Of a stretch of DNA of 30,842 bases, positions 25,701 through 30,842 are shown piece by piece; the first letter of the stretch is position 1; every line of letters begins with the position of its first letter. The notes under the pieces are model-generated. The model did not search any database, was not told the DNA's origin, and saw only the letters and a list, made by a program, of their open reading frames with translations. The DNA is taken from contig CAZRZN010000023.1 of the NCBI GenBank assembly GCA_964604565.1, positions 1 through 30,842 on the forward strand. The letters are read 5' to 3'. This stretch comes from CAZRZN01 sp964604565. Its GTDB lineage: Bacteria > Pseudomonadota > Alphaproteobacteria > Rhodobacterales > Rhodobacteraceae. The translations under genes were made by a program, and so were the position numbers.

Positions 25701-28700
25701 CGCCGAACGAGTGGCCATTCTGGGCGGCTACGACACGACACCGATCGAGACTTTCGTCTTTGCCGATGGAACGGAACTTGGCATCGCGGCCCTGCGCGCC
25801 GAATTGCTGCTGGACAGCGACAGCAGCGGGCAGGCGCGATATGACGGGGACGATGTCGAACCCGGTCTGGCGATCCTACCGGGCGCGGGCCACGACGCGG
25901 TGCACCTGACCGATGGGGCCGAAATGGTCTTTGGTCTGGGCGATGGTATCGACCGTGTGACTGTGGCGCCGGGGGCGGAGAATACGGTCCTGCGTTTGCC
26001 GGACTTCAATGCCGGGGTCACCGAGGTGCGCCTTGCAGATGGGTCCGCGCGCGATCTTGTGCTTTTTGTTCCGCAAACCGGCGACCAGATCGTTCTGGTC
26101 GGCGCGCTTGATGGTGCGCCGTTGCCGCTGATCGTGTTCGGTGATGGTATCGAATGGGATGCCGAGGCGCTTCTGCGCGCGCTGACCGATGCCCAGCGCA
26201 GCGATGGCAACGATGTGATCCGGGGCAGCGACGAGGCCGACACGATAGACGGCGGCCCCGGTGATGACGTGCTGGTCGGTGGAACCGGCAGCGATATCTA
26301 CCGGTTCCAGATCGGATCCGGTTTCGACGTGATCGAGGACACCGGTGGTTTTGACACGCTCGAGCTGCTGGGTTTCCGTCCGACCGAGTTGCGCATTGAG
26401 CGCGTGACCGCAGAGAGGGATGATCTGCTGATCACATTCGCTGCGGGCGACGACGCGTTGCTGATCCGCAATGCTGCCATCGACGAACTGATCTTCGGCG
26501 ACGGGACGGTCTGGGACCGGGATCTGCTGCTTGATCTGGTCAATGCGGTCGGGACACAGAATGACGACCTGTTGCGCGGCACCTTTGGCGATGAGGACTA
26601 TACCGCGGGTCTCGGCAATGATCTGATCATCGATGGTCGGGGTCAGGACATCATCCGGTTTTCGCGCGGTGACGGGCAGGACCGCATCACGACCGATGGC
26701 CGCGCCGACGGGTTCGGAACGATCCAGTTCGGTGCCGGAATCGTGTTGGAGGATATCAGCGCAAAACGCACGGCAGAGGGCGATCTTGTGCTGCTCGTCG
26801 CGGGCGGCGACGACCGGCTGACGCTGATCGACCCGCAGACCGACCCGGACGCCATCGTCGGCACCTTGCGGTTCTCCGACGGGCGCACCCTTTCGGTGGC
26901 GGCGGTCGCGGCAGCGATTCCGGGCACCGATGGCGACGATGTGATCAACCTTGCCTCCGGCCCTCTGGCAACGGGAACGGAACCCGCCGTCACGGCCTTT
27001 GGCCGCGCGGGGAACGACACCATCGAGACCGGTCGCGGCGCGGATGTCCTGACCGGCGGGATCGGCAACGACCTTCTGCGCGGGCATTCGGGCGGTGACA
27101 CCTATGTATTCGGCCGTGGCGCGGGTCAGGACACCATCTGGGATGTGGAAGAGCGCAACACCGGCGTGATCGATCAGATCCGGTTTGAGGCAGGGATCCT
27201 GCCCGGCGATCTACGGGTGATTTCGGTAGGCAACGGCGATCTAGTTCTTGGCCTCACCGGGTCTGAGGATCGCCTTGTTCTCAAAAGCATTTTTGTTGGC
27301 GGTGGCAGGGACTCCACGATCGAGCGGTTTCAGTTTGCCACGGGCGAAGTCCTGACATTTGCCGATATCCTTGCGCTTGCCGGACAGGGTGGCGATGCGG
27401 ACGATGTGATCGACCTGGGGTCCCAAGTGGCCTTTGATGCCGTGCTTGACGGTGGTGCGGGCGACGATCTGCTGGCGGGCGGCGCGGGCAACACGACCTA
27501 TCGTTTCGGTCCCGGTGATGGCCGGGACACTGTGCTGGAAGCCGGAAACTGGTCCGGCAGTTTTGATACGCTGCGCTTTGACGCGGGTCTGGCACCGGCC
27601 GACATGGTTGCAGTGCAGCAGGGTGACGATCTGTTGCTGCGCTTCGTGGGGCAGAGCGATTCCGTGCTGATCAAGGGTCAGCTGTCACGCTCCCAGCCAC
27701 CTGTCGATGCCTTCAGCTTCGAGGATGGAACGGTGCTGGGCGCTGCCGATGTCGCGGCGTTGATCGTGCCCGAAGACGTGGCGCAGCAGGTGTTGTTCCC
27801 AAGCGTGCCCGATGCCAATCCATTCACCGATCCGCTGTTTGCCGACGGCAGCACCGGGGACAGCGGCGGCACGGACGGCACGGGTGGGGCTGCCTCGCCT
27901 CTGCCGCAACGCATTACCGCCGAAGACGGGGTTTCCGAGATATTCGAGACGTTCGTGCCCGAAGTGGACGATGGTGCCGGTCTGATCACCATCGACGGCT
28001 TCGAGACTGGTGATCTGGGCGACAGTCTCGACATCCGTCTGGCCGTTGGGCTGGAGGGGGAGGTCGTCGCGCGTCAGGACGGCACCGATGTGTCAGTCTT
28101 CTTCGTCGACGCGGGCGTGACCGATCTGGAGGCGGCCCGGTCCTTGTTCCGCCTGATCAACGTTGACCTTTCGGCGTTGACATCGGGTAATTTCAACGGT
28201 GCGCCCTTCGCCACGACAGTGGCGCAATCCCTTGGCGGCACGAACGATCCGGAACAGATTTCCGGCGGTTGGGGGGACGACACGATCGACGGCGGGTCCG
28301 GCAACGACACGCTGGACGGGGGTCCAGGTGGCGACGATATCCTGCGTGGCAGCAATGGCGACGATACCTATTTCCTCGAATTGGGTTTCGGGCAGGACAG
28401 GATCGAGGACAACGCCGGCAACGCTTCGGTCACCTCCCCGGCGGACAGGGTGCTTTTCGGCGCGGGCTTCGATCCCGCCGACTTGCAGGTCGAGGTTGAT
28501 GGAAACGATCTTGTGCTTGGGTTCGCCGGGCTGTTCGATACGCTCCGGCTTGTGTCAACGCTGTCGAGCGAGCGTTACCGGATCGAGACGGTGGAATTCC
28601 ACGACGGTTCCATTCTCGGCCACGACGATCTTGTTGCTACGGCATGGGCCGCGACTGATGCGGATCAGACTCTGCTGGGCAGCTACGATGCGAATGATTT

Positions 28701-30842
28701 CGATGCCGCTGGCGGTAATGACACGATCCTCGCAAGGGGCGGCGACGATACGCTGACCGGCGGCACCGGCAATGACCGTCTGTCGGGAGAGGACAACAAC
28801 GACCTGTATCGGTTCGACGTAGGCTTTGGTCAGGACACGGTCGCGGATGACGGCTTTTGGTTCCAGTCAGGTGCCGATAGGGTCCTGTTTGGTCCGGGTC
28901 TTGCGCTGGCAGATCTGCGTGTGAAGGCCGAGGGCGGCGACCTGATCCTGACCTTTGCCGGGACCGAGGACCGCCTGACACTCGAATCCACCCTGACACG
29001 TCAGGATTTCCGGATCGAGACGGTCGCCTTCGATGATGGCACCGAGCTGTCCCATGCCGATCTCGCCGCGCTTGCACGTGGCGCGACCGAGGCGGATCAG
29101 GTGATGAGCGGCGGTTACGACGTCGATGTGATGGTCGGCGGGGGCGGCAACGACAGCCTCTATGGTCTCGACGGCAACGATACGCTGGAGGGCGGCACCG
29201 GCAACGATCTGCTGTCGGGCGGGGACGATAACGACACTTACATCATCAATTCAGGTTTCGGTCAGGACACGATCGCGGATGACGGATTTTGGTTCGGGTC
29301 CGGTGCCGATGAAATCATGTTTGGCCCGGACCTGTCCCTTGACGATCTGCAGGTCGAGGCGCGTGGCGCCGACCTGATCCTCGGCTTTGCAGGTCAGGAC
29401 GGCCGCATCACGCTGCAATCGATGATGACAAGCCGTGACTTCTGGATCGAACAGCTGGTTTTCGCGGATGGCCGCACGATGTCCGCATCGGCTCTGGTGA
29501 CGCTCGCGTTGGCCGGAACCGATGACGACGATGCAATCGTGGGGAGCTGGTCCGACGATTTGATCGACGCTGGCGGCGGACATGACACGATAGCCGCACG
29601 CGACGGGGCGGATACGCTGACCGGGGGCGCCGGCAACGACCGTTTGTCAGGGGAAGACGACAGCGACGTCTATCTGTTCGAAGCTGGCTTTGGTCAGGAC
29701 ACGGTCGCGGACGATGGTTTCTGGTTCCAGTCTGGCGCGGATGAAATCGTTTTCGGGGAAGGCTTTGCGCTTGAGGATCTGACGGTGCGTGCCTCCGGGG
29801 GCGATCTCATTCTCGGGTTCGTGGGGCTTGAGGATCGCATCACGATCGAAAATGGCCTTTCGGCGCGCAACTTCATCATCGAAACCGTTCGTTTCAACGA
29901 TGATCGCACCTACAGCCATGCGGACCTCGTCGCTTTGGCACAGACCGCGACGCAGGGCGAGGATACCTTTGAGGGAACGGATGACGCAGATGCCTTCGAT
30001 GCGCTGGGCGGCGATGACATCGTGTCCGGGGGCAGCGGCGATGACACGCTGGATGGCGGCGCAGGCCATGACCTGCTGCTGGGCGAGGATGACACGGATC
30101 ACCTTGTGGGGGGCGCTGGCGATGACACGCTGGACGGTGGCGACGATGCCGACACACTGACCGGCGGAGCGGGTGACGACCTGCTGACCGGTGGTGCGCG
30201 GGATGACGAATACGTCTTTTCCATCGGCTTCGGCCATGACGTCATCGACGAGCGTATCGGCTCCAGTTTTGGCTCTGGAACCGATGTGGTGCGGTTCGAC
30301 GCGACGATCCAGTCAACCGACGTGACCTATTTCGTCGAAGGCGACGACCTGCTGCTGTTCCTGTCGGGGTCCGGGGATCTGTTGCGCCTGCTGGGCACGA
30401 TCTCGGGCGGCAGCAAACGGGTCGAGAGCGTGATCTTCGATGCCGACGGCACCAGCCTGTCCCACGATCAGATGGTTGCCATTGCAACGCCATGGCCCGG
30501 GCCGCCGGGTCTGACGCAGGCCGGTAGCGCGGCGACGAACCTGTTGCAGGGCGGCGCCGACGACGACCTGTTGACCGGACTGGTGACGGCCAGCCGCATG
30601 AACGGCGCGGCGGGAAATGACACCCTGACCGGTGGCACCGGGAATGAGACGCTGGACGGTGGTGCGGGCAATGATCTGTTGTCCGGCGGGGAGGGCGACG
30701 ATCTTTACCTGCTGTCCGACGGTTTCGGGCAGGATACGATTGACGATGCGGGCACGAACGGCGTGGGCGAGAATGTCGACGCGGTGCTCTTTGACGCCAC
30801 TGTGACGCCCGCGGATGTCACGGTGTTCCGGACGGCAGACAC
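16792..30842 (+). CDS. Giant RTX calcium-binding protein, 3' end outside window
   Basis: The frame from ATG 16792 (GGAG nine bases upstream) has no stop to the window edge: at least 4,683 residues. The in-frame stop before it is the TAA at 16651. RTX nonapeptides (G-G-x-G-x-D-x-L/I-x) begin within the first 20 residues and run to about residue 876. Residues about 877-2200 are unique. They include a hydrophobic stretch (about 1304-1345), a D-P-L-V-I-D-L-D-G-D-G-I-E-T motif at about 1369, and EF-hand-like loops near 1417, 1446 and 1468. From about residue 2200 onward, 17 tandem modules each combine RTX motifs, a D-T-Y-x-F...G-x-G-Q-D element and a beta-rich part ending in F-A-D-G-T (like PF06594). 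Such proteins are exported by type I secretion through a C-terminal signal, which is beyond the window, and fold on calcium outside the cell. Role as toxin, adhesin or surface layer cannot be told. Confidence 0.93.
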   Translation, partial: MDLNGTPENDTLEGGAEDDTLRGLAGDDLLQGYGANDLLEGGEGDDTLEGGEGADTLEGGDGWDILSGGIGNDLLNGGSDFGFDSLSGDAGDDTLEGGDGNDTLSGGLDDDELSGEGGDDQLSGGEGVDVLSGGDGNDTLAGDDGGDVLRGDGGEDQLSGGDGDDRLEGGADADELAGDAGSDTLLGDVGDDTLSGGLDDDTLEGGVGDDVLSGDDGLDDLSGGEGDDTLQGGTGADNLDGGAGADSLEGGDEDDTLDGGTENDTLLGGDGDDSLRGGDGVDSLDGGRGRDALEGGEGNDILFGGEGVYGDLLDGGAGDDALDGGEGDDTLLGDIGNDTLSGGAGSGADSIEGGAGEDQIDGGSGNDTLLGGDDADTLLGGLGDDSLEGGGGADVLDTGDGTNTARGGADDDTITGGDDDDVLMGDGGADLIEGGFGDDTIDGGDGNDTLRAEFGGDSVLGGLGDDLIEGGFGAQILEGGAGNDTIEGRESQDTLRGDDGDDLLSGDGDPDLLEGGAGNDTLFGGDLSDTLLGEDGNDLLSGEDEDDTLFGGIGRDTLHGDAGNDQLWGGADDDALYGGIGNDSLYGEEGDDMLAGDAGVDSLEGGAGDDQLSGGGDNDELSGDAGADTLSGGDGDDTLSGGDGDDVLAGETGDDVLAGDDGNDLLSGGASDDVLGGGIGDDTLLGDDGLDILSGDAGNDVLDGGLGQDVLSGGAGLDTLYGGEDDDTLAGDGDNDLLQGGGGSDRLEGGDGTDTLHGGAGFDRLFGGTGNDLLQGGLGDDVLDGEEGDDTLLGDEGNDMLRGGAGNDSVTADIGTDALYGDDGNDSLFGNDEANILSDGDGDDSVVAGGGDDFIIVGAGSDTIDGGDGEETLSYEGNGVDLSVTAEPGAGDTPRVRLEGEADGGTVDDVITNVENIALTDGADTLSVLDDGGSSGVPLFEIDLEAGRDLLDFSSEESVYFSTGVFFEDGRAYSADSGLNDQYYETRLLLGLQAQKARDLLDNEAASVRTNTGIQFLNTEIVSLTDSDDRGIVGADTAGAFDGPVELQGLDGRDVLWATDEAEAGTILDGGDGNDLVVANGGREIVTAGGAGRDVIINFSKGGELFGDERTGLVVGENGGVTSVPEDPSNGDHFWFAPETTILDPQKHDILSFYGVPLTGGDAALTSASFFLGGANSFVLDVINALIGFQSFTTPLTDGSTGVLQHFYDTWLPNIVYLALNDGAMSVVNVNSVFFEIMLGGKTPGDLTVDGKNTNMFGSQLVLDMNFDIPDLGNPVIWTPTSEVGGALALAQSAANQTGDLGMLFNFPSAVSLLLSLANGIGANIVKAAPAGVGIFIQALGHYATVDAAFWIAGSAIRLTKGLEWAEDKDPLVIDLDGDGIETIRMERAGVFFDQNLDRFAEATGWVGPDDGFLVRDLNNNDRIDNISEMFGQEFGGGFAHLAEYDDNSDGRIDASDAIWSVLRIWRDLNTDGETDVGELQSLDDLGILSFDLTPEPLDITNPQGADLLSSAVVEFDEGPVRRMYEAIFRTAPTYTVYDGEDGLAPWQSDIEIESKGYGSVTDLSIAIANDLDLGRVVQDTAASMTSPDILTLRKQAGAVLDFWGQTLERTAELTPVLLGTDGEGNPTLADYGVYVEDATGGYWTLNTGAPVLDAGGVVIDRPSMQDLLAQPGWQLEQTWSPTAREALPAHRAEAPYLVRLVEGRAIVDDYGIQNADGSWRLASGREIVDGNGAVIAQPTVEDILALSREAGQEWRVEEIGFNPYADVPVDQIAVRITDGVVVDYSVQVTDQDGEFYVWARNLDRALELQFKTGDSREFNLRNYALDFETLSEVDVSADSFYRVELMTPGQMQFATSVGGIDFREHMLTATLDNDTGLIDYRVVEGGSYTSSDDQYESVIDPMIELTGLIFEQYFMMSMRLSVRMALQSGLSDVAVGIEYDAENDAFRPSTDREIAPFLEAIFAGAPASNLDDAVTDYLTEWSGLLTQFIPDYLPADPDLVFDPAVPVDQAFLLQMVIAAYENVPIDLDIFAVANALAVDERRIVTHTPEETELTPADGVTYWYLSEGNQHVRGGYASTDQVFDDRTEIDIYFIGANAGDDVIYDRDLGDRDQLRFAHVKSTDVDAVRDGEDLILFYNGGANNIRITDQFLGERNLLLPNGIRTQTGVEEIVFADGVVWNRPRLAFEVVDEDRAALVEADAYYGSGSADILWGGLGNDYMSGGAGGDTYVIQPGDGQDVIDDVGAFSFGPVEAGLDFLWFRGDVTEENLRFTRDGDSADLLITLLDADGNATGDTVTVVGQFGGFSLNLDLFSEAVGSDVGLEYVSPQLIEKIIFENGGALEFEQVVDRVIANAKTDGDDAIYGVLNSNTLDGGAGDDFLTGLQGFDTYIYGRDYGRDVILDKDLSAALFGTKDDLLTFVDDLRWTDLEFLRDGASDTLTLQVAGTDDAVILTDYLEYIFLVGFTNLIEEIEFADGTVWDHYKLLQHYVTIAASDGDDTIYGFEHIQDRLDGGQGNDRLEGLGANDTYVYATGYGNDTIFDYSNDYLSGPGKNDLLHLDGIASGDVTISRTALDLIFTIAATGESVTLENQFVRAGAQRHAVETFAFSDLDVAFTDLNPEDIDLVGTDAGELITGSNFAETLDGRGGDDTLVGADGGDTYRFDVGYGADEIIDLRVRASWADREGVFIPVDDVVVFGDDIDQDNAIFTKDGDDLVISVADRPGDTLRIRNQFLDLDNGVERFEFSDGSFLLISDIEERLNIEGGNRGDNLIEGNPTTPNTLDGRQGDDTLIGGTAADLYAFGADYDFDRIEETADVAGVIDRVQFGASVTRDGLRFSRSGDDLVIDLGNGSDVLTIVGGLVGTGIEVFRFADGSELTLSEIIDAMLAGTDANERLQGLDTRDDTLSGGAGFDLLEGGEGDDTYRVNAGDGATTIRDTGGIDRLEFGLGITRETVLFEVLNGDLILTLVNSAERVAILGGYDTTPIETFVFADGTELGIAALRAELLLDSDSSGQARYDGDDVEPGLAILPGAGHDAVHLTDGAEMVFGLGDGIDRVTVAPGAENTVLRLPDFNAGVTEVRLADGSARDLVLFVPQTGDQIVLVGALDGAPLPLIVFGDGIEWDAEALLRALTDAQRSDGNDVIRGSDEADTIDGGPGDDVLVGGTGSDIYRFQIGSGFDVIEDTGGFDTLELLGFRPTELRIERVTAERDDLLITFAAGDDALLIRNAAIDELIFGDGTVWDRDLLLDLVNAVGTQNDDLLRGTFGDEDYTAGLGNDLIIDGRGQDIIRFSRGDGQDRITTDGRADGFGTIQFGAGIVLEDISAKRTAEGDLVLLVAGGDDRLTLIDPQTDPDAIVGTLRFSDGRTLSVAAVAAAIPGTDGDDVINLASGPLATGTEPAVTAFGRAGNDTIETGRGADVLTGGIGNDLLRGHSGGDTYVFGRGAGQDTIWDVEERNTGVIDQIRFEAGILPGDLRVISVGNGDLVLGLTGSEDRLVLKSIFVGGGRDSTIERFQFATGEVLTFADILALAGQGGDADDVIDLGSQVAFDAVLDGGAGDDLLAGGAGNTTYRFGPGDGRDTVLEAGNWSGSFDTLRFDAGLAPADMVAVQQGDDLLLRFVGQSDSVLIKGQLSRSQPPVDAFSFEDGTVLGAADVAALIVPEDVAQQVLFPSVPDANPFTDPLFADGSTGDSGGTDGTGGAASPLPQRITAEDGVSEIFETFVPEVDDGAGLITIDGFETGDLGDSLDIRLAVGLEGEVVARQDGTDVSVFFVDAGVTDLEAARSLFRLINVDLSALTSGNFNGAPFATTVAQSLGGTNDPEQISGGWGDDTIDGGSGNDTLDGGPGGDDILRGSNGDDTYFLELGFGQDRIEDNAGNASVTSPADRVLFGAGFDPADLQVEVDGNDLVLGFAGLFDTLRLVSTLSSERYRIETVEFHDGSILGHDDLVATAWAATDADQTLLGSYDANDFDAAGGNDTILARGGDDTLTGGTGNDRLSGEDNNDLYRFDVGFGQDTVADDGFWFQSGADRVLFGPGLALADLRVKAEGGDLILTFAGTEDRLTLESTLTRQDFRIETVAFDDGTELSHADLAALARGATEADQVMSGGYDVDVMVGGGGNDSLYGLDGNDTLEGGTGNDLLSGGDDNDTYIINSGFGQDTIADDGFWFGSGADEIMFGPDLSLDDLQVEARGADLILGFAGQDGRITLQSMMTSRDFWIEQLVFADGRTMSASALVTLALAGTDDDDAIVGSWSDDLIDAGGGHDTIAARDGADTLTGGAGNDRLSGEDDSDVYLFEAGFGQDTVADDGFWFQSGADEIVFGEGFALEDLTVRASGGDLILGFVGLEDRITIENGLSARNFIIETVRFNDDRTYSHADLVALAQTATQGEDTFEGTDDADAFDALGGDDIVSGGSGDDTLDGGAGHDLLLGEDDTDHLVGGAGDDTLDGGDDADTLTGGAGDDLLTGGARDDEYVFSIGFGHDVIDERIGSSFGSGTDVVRFDATIQSTDVTYFVEGDDLLLFLSGSGDLLRLLGTISGGSKRVESVIFDADGTSLSHDQMVAIATPWPGPPGLTQAGSAATNLLQGGADDDLLTGLVTASRMNGAAGNDTLTGGTGNETLDGGAGNDLLSGGEGDDLYLLSDGFGQDTIDDAGTNGVGENVDAVLFDATVTPADVTVFRTAD
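16801..19420 (+). repeat. N-terminal RTX nonapeptide array (about 95 repeats)
   Basis: A 27-bp periodicity encodes consecutive G-G-x-G-x-D-x-L-x units forming calcium-binding parallel beta rolls, with only short interruptions (for example near 17040, 17710 and 17990). The array ends in a cap-like D-G-G-D-G-E-E-T-L-S-Y-E. No lysine codon occurs anywhere in it. On the opposite strand the same repeats produce long spurious frames. Confidence 0.95.
19421..23390 (+). other. Non-repetitive middle domain of the RTX protein
   Basis: About 1,320 residues free of regular nonapeptides. In order: beta-rich segments with isolated RTX motifs; a mainly hydrophobic part around 20281-20880 (for example L-L-L-S-L-A-N-G-I-G-A-N-I-V); the L-D-G-D-G-I-E-T motif at about 20900-20940; EF-hand-like loops (D-L-N-N-N-D-R-I-D, D-D-N-S-D-G-R-I-D, D-L-N-T-D-G-E-T-D) at 21040-21230; then G-Y-G-S-V-T-D-L at 21460-21490 and a long mixed section. 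This layout resembles the central part of large hemolysin-type calcium-binding proteins. It contains the first lysines of the protein (residue 996 onward) and so is the likeliest acylation target. Confidence 0.7.
23391..30842 (+). repeat. Tandem array of at least 17 RTX/beta modules
   Basis: The element equivalent to G-F-G-Q-D recurs at 23491, 23971, 24388, 24784, 25201, 25573, 25939, 26314, 26668, 27118, 27514, 28384, 28822, 29254, 29686, 30226 and 30721. Module lengths run from about 354 to 540 bases, with an inserted linker between the eleventh and twelfth. Early modules (for example near 25201 and 25939) are degenerate; those at 28822-29686 are the most alike. The last module is cut by the window edge. 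Confidence 0.9.
27770..28236 (+). other. Linker domain interrupting the RTX module array
   Basis: About 155 residues between the eleventh and twelfth modules. A Gly/Ser/Thr-rich flexible stretch (D-G-S-T-G-D-S-G-G-T-D-G-T-G-G) is followed by a compact beta-like segment (I-T-I-D-G-F-E-T-G-D-L-G-D-S-L-D-I) ending near A-T-T-V-A-Q-S-L. That segment loosely resembles the last domain found before type I secretion signals in other RTX proteins. It may mark an old C-terminus, after which more modules were added. Confidence 0.5.

Overview
The window reads as a chromosomal segment of a GC-rich alphaproteobacterium, most likely a member of the Rhodobacteraceae (Roseobacter group). The reasons are the codon bias, a bifunctional PutA with a divergent Lrp-type PutR, and an RTX protein with an HlyC-type acyltransferase. 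No taxonomic marker such as rRNA is present, so this is inference. It is a draft scaffold: a 100-N gap lies at 8325-8424, just downstream of a tRNA-Leu gene.

Left part (1-8296) is housekeeping: the 3' end of a class I aminotransferase; an unassigned 0.9 kb spacer; an inositol-monophosphatase gene (suhB type); a rhomboid protease on the minus strand; a proline-catabolism pair (putA minus, putR plus, divergent promoters); a secreted TPR protein; and tRNA-Leu(UAA). The 55 bp to the left of the N gap are repeated exactly to its right, which looks like a de Bruijn contig overlap.

Middle part (8810-13216) is a six-gene minus-strand operon with overlapping or nearly overlapping genes. In transcription order it encodes a membrane-anchored protein of unknown function, an ABC ATPase with a TTG start, a MacB/FtsX-type permease, a NikK/DUF4198-like periplasmic protein, a small NikL-like periplasmic protein, and a ZnuA-like metal-binding protein with a His-rich loop. 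The layout recalls the zinc-responsive MacB-like cluster of Pseudomonas, but mixes in nickel-ECF accessory proteins and lacks any ZnuB/ZnuC or CbiMQO partner here.

Right part (13893-30842) appears to be an RTX system. It has an HlyC-family lysine acyltransferase gene (plus), a LuxR-type regulator fused to an alpha/beta-hydrolase domain lacking its catalytic Ser and His (minus), and a giant RTX gene that starts at 16792 and is still open at the window edge (at least 4,683 codons). The protein opens directly with about 870 residues of calcium-binding nonapeptides, continues with a unique middle section holding a hydrophobic stretch and EF-hand-like loops, and then has at least 17 tandem RTX/beta modules. 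A plausible reading is that the fused regulator senses a small molecule and controls the divergent RTX gene, whose product is acylated by the HlyC-like enzyme and exported by a type I secretion apparatus not in this window. The C-terminal secretion signal also lies outside.
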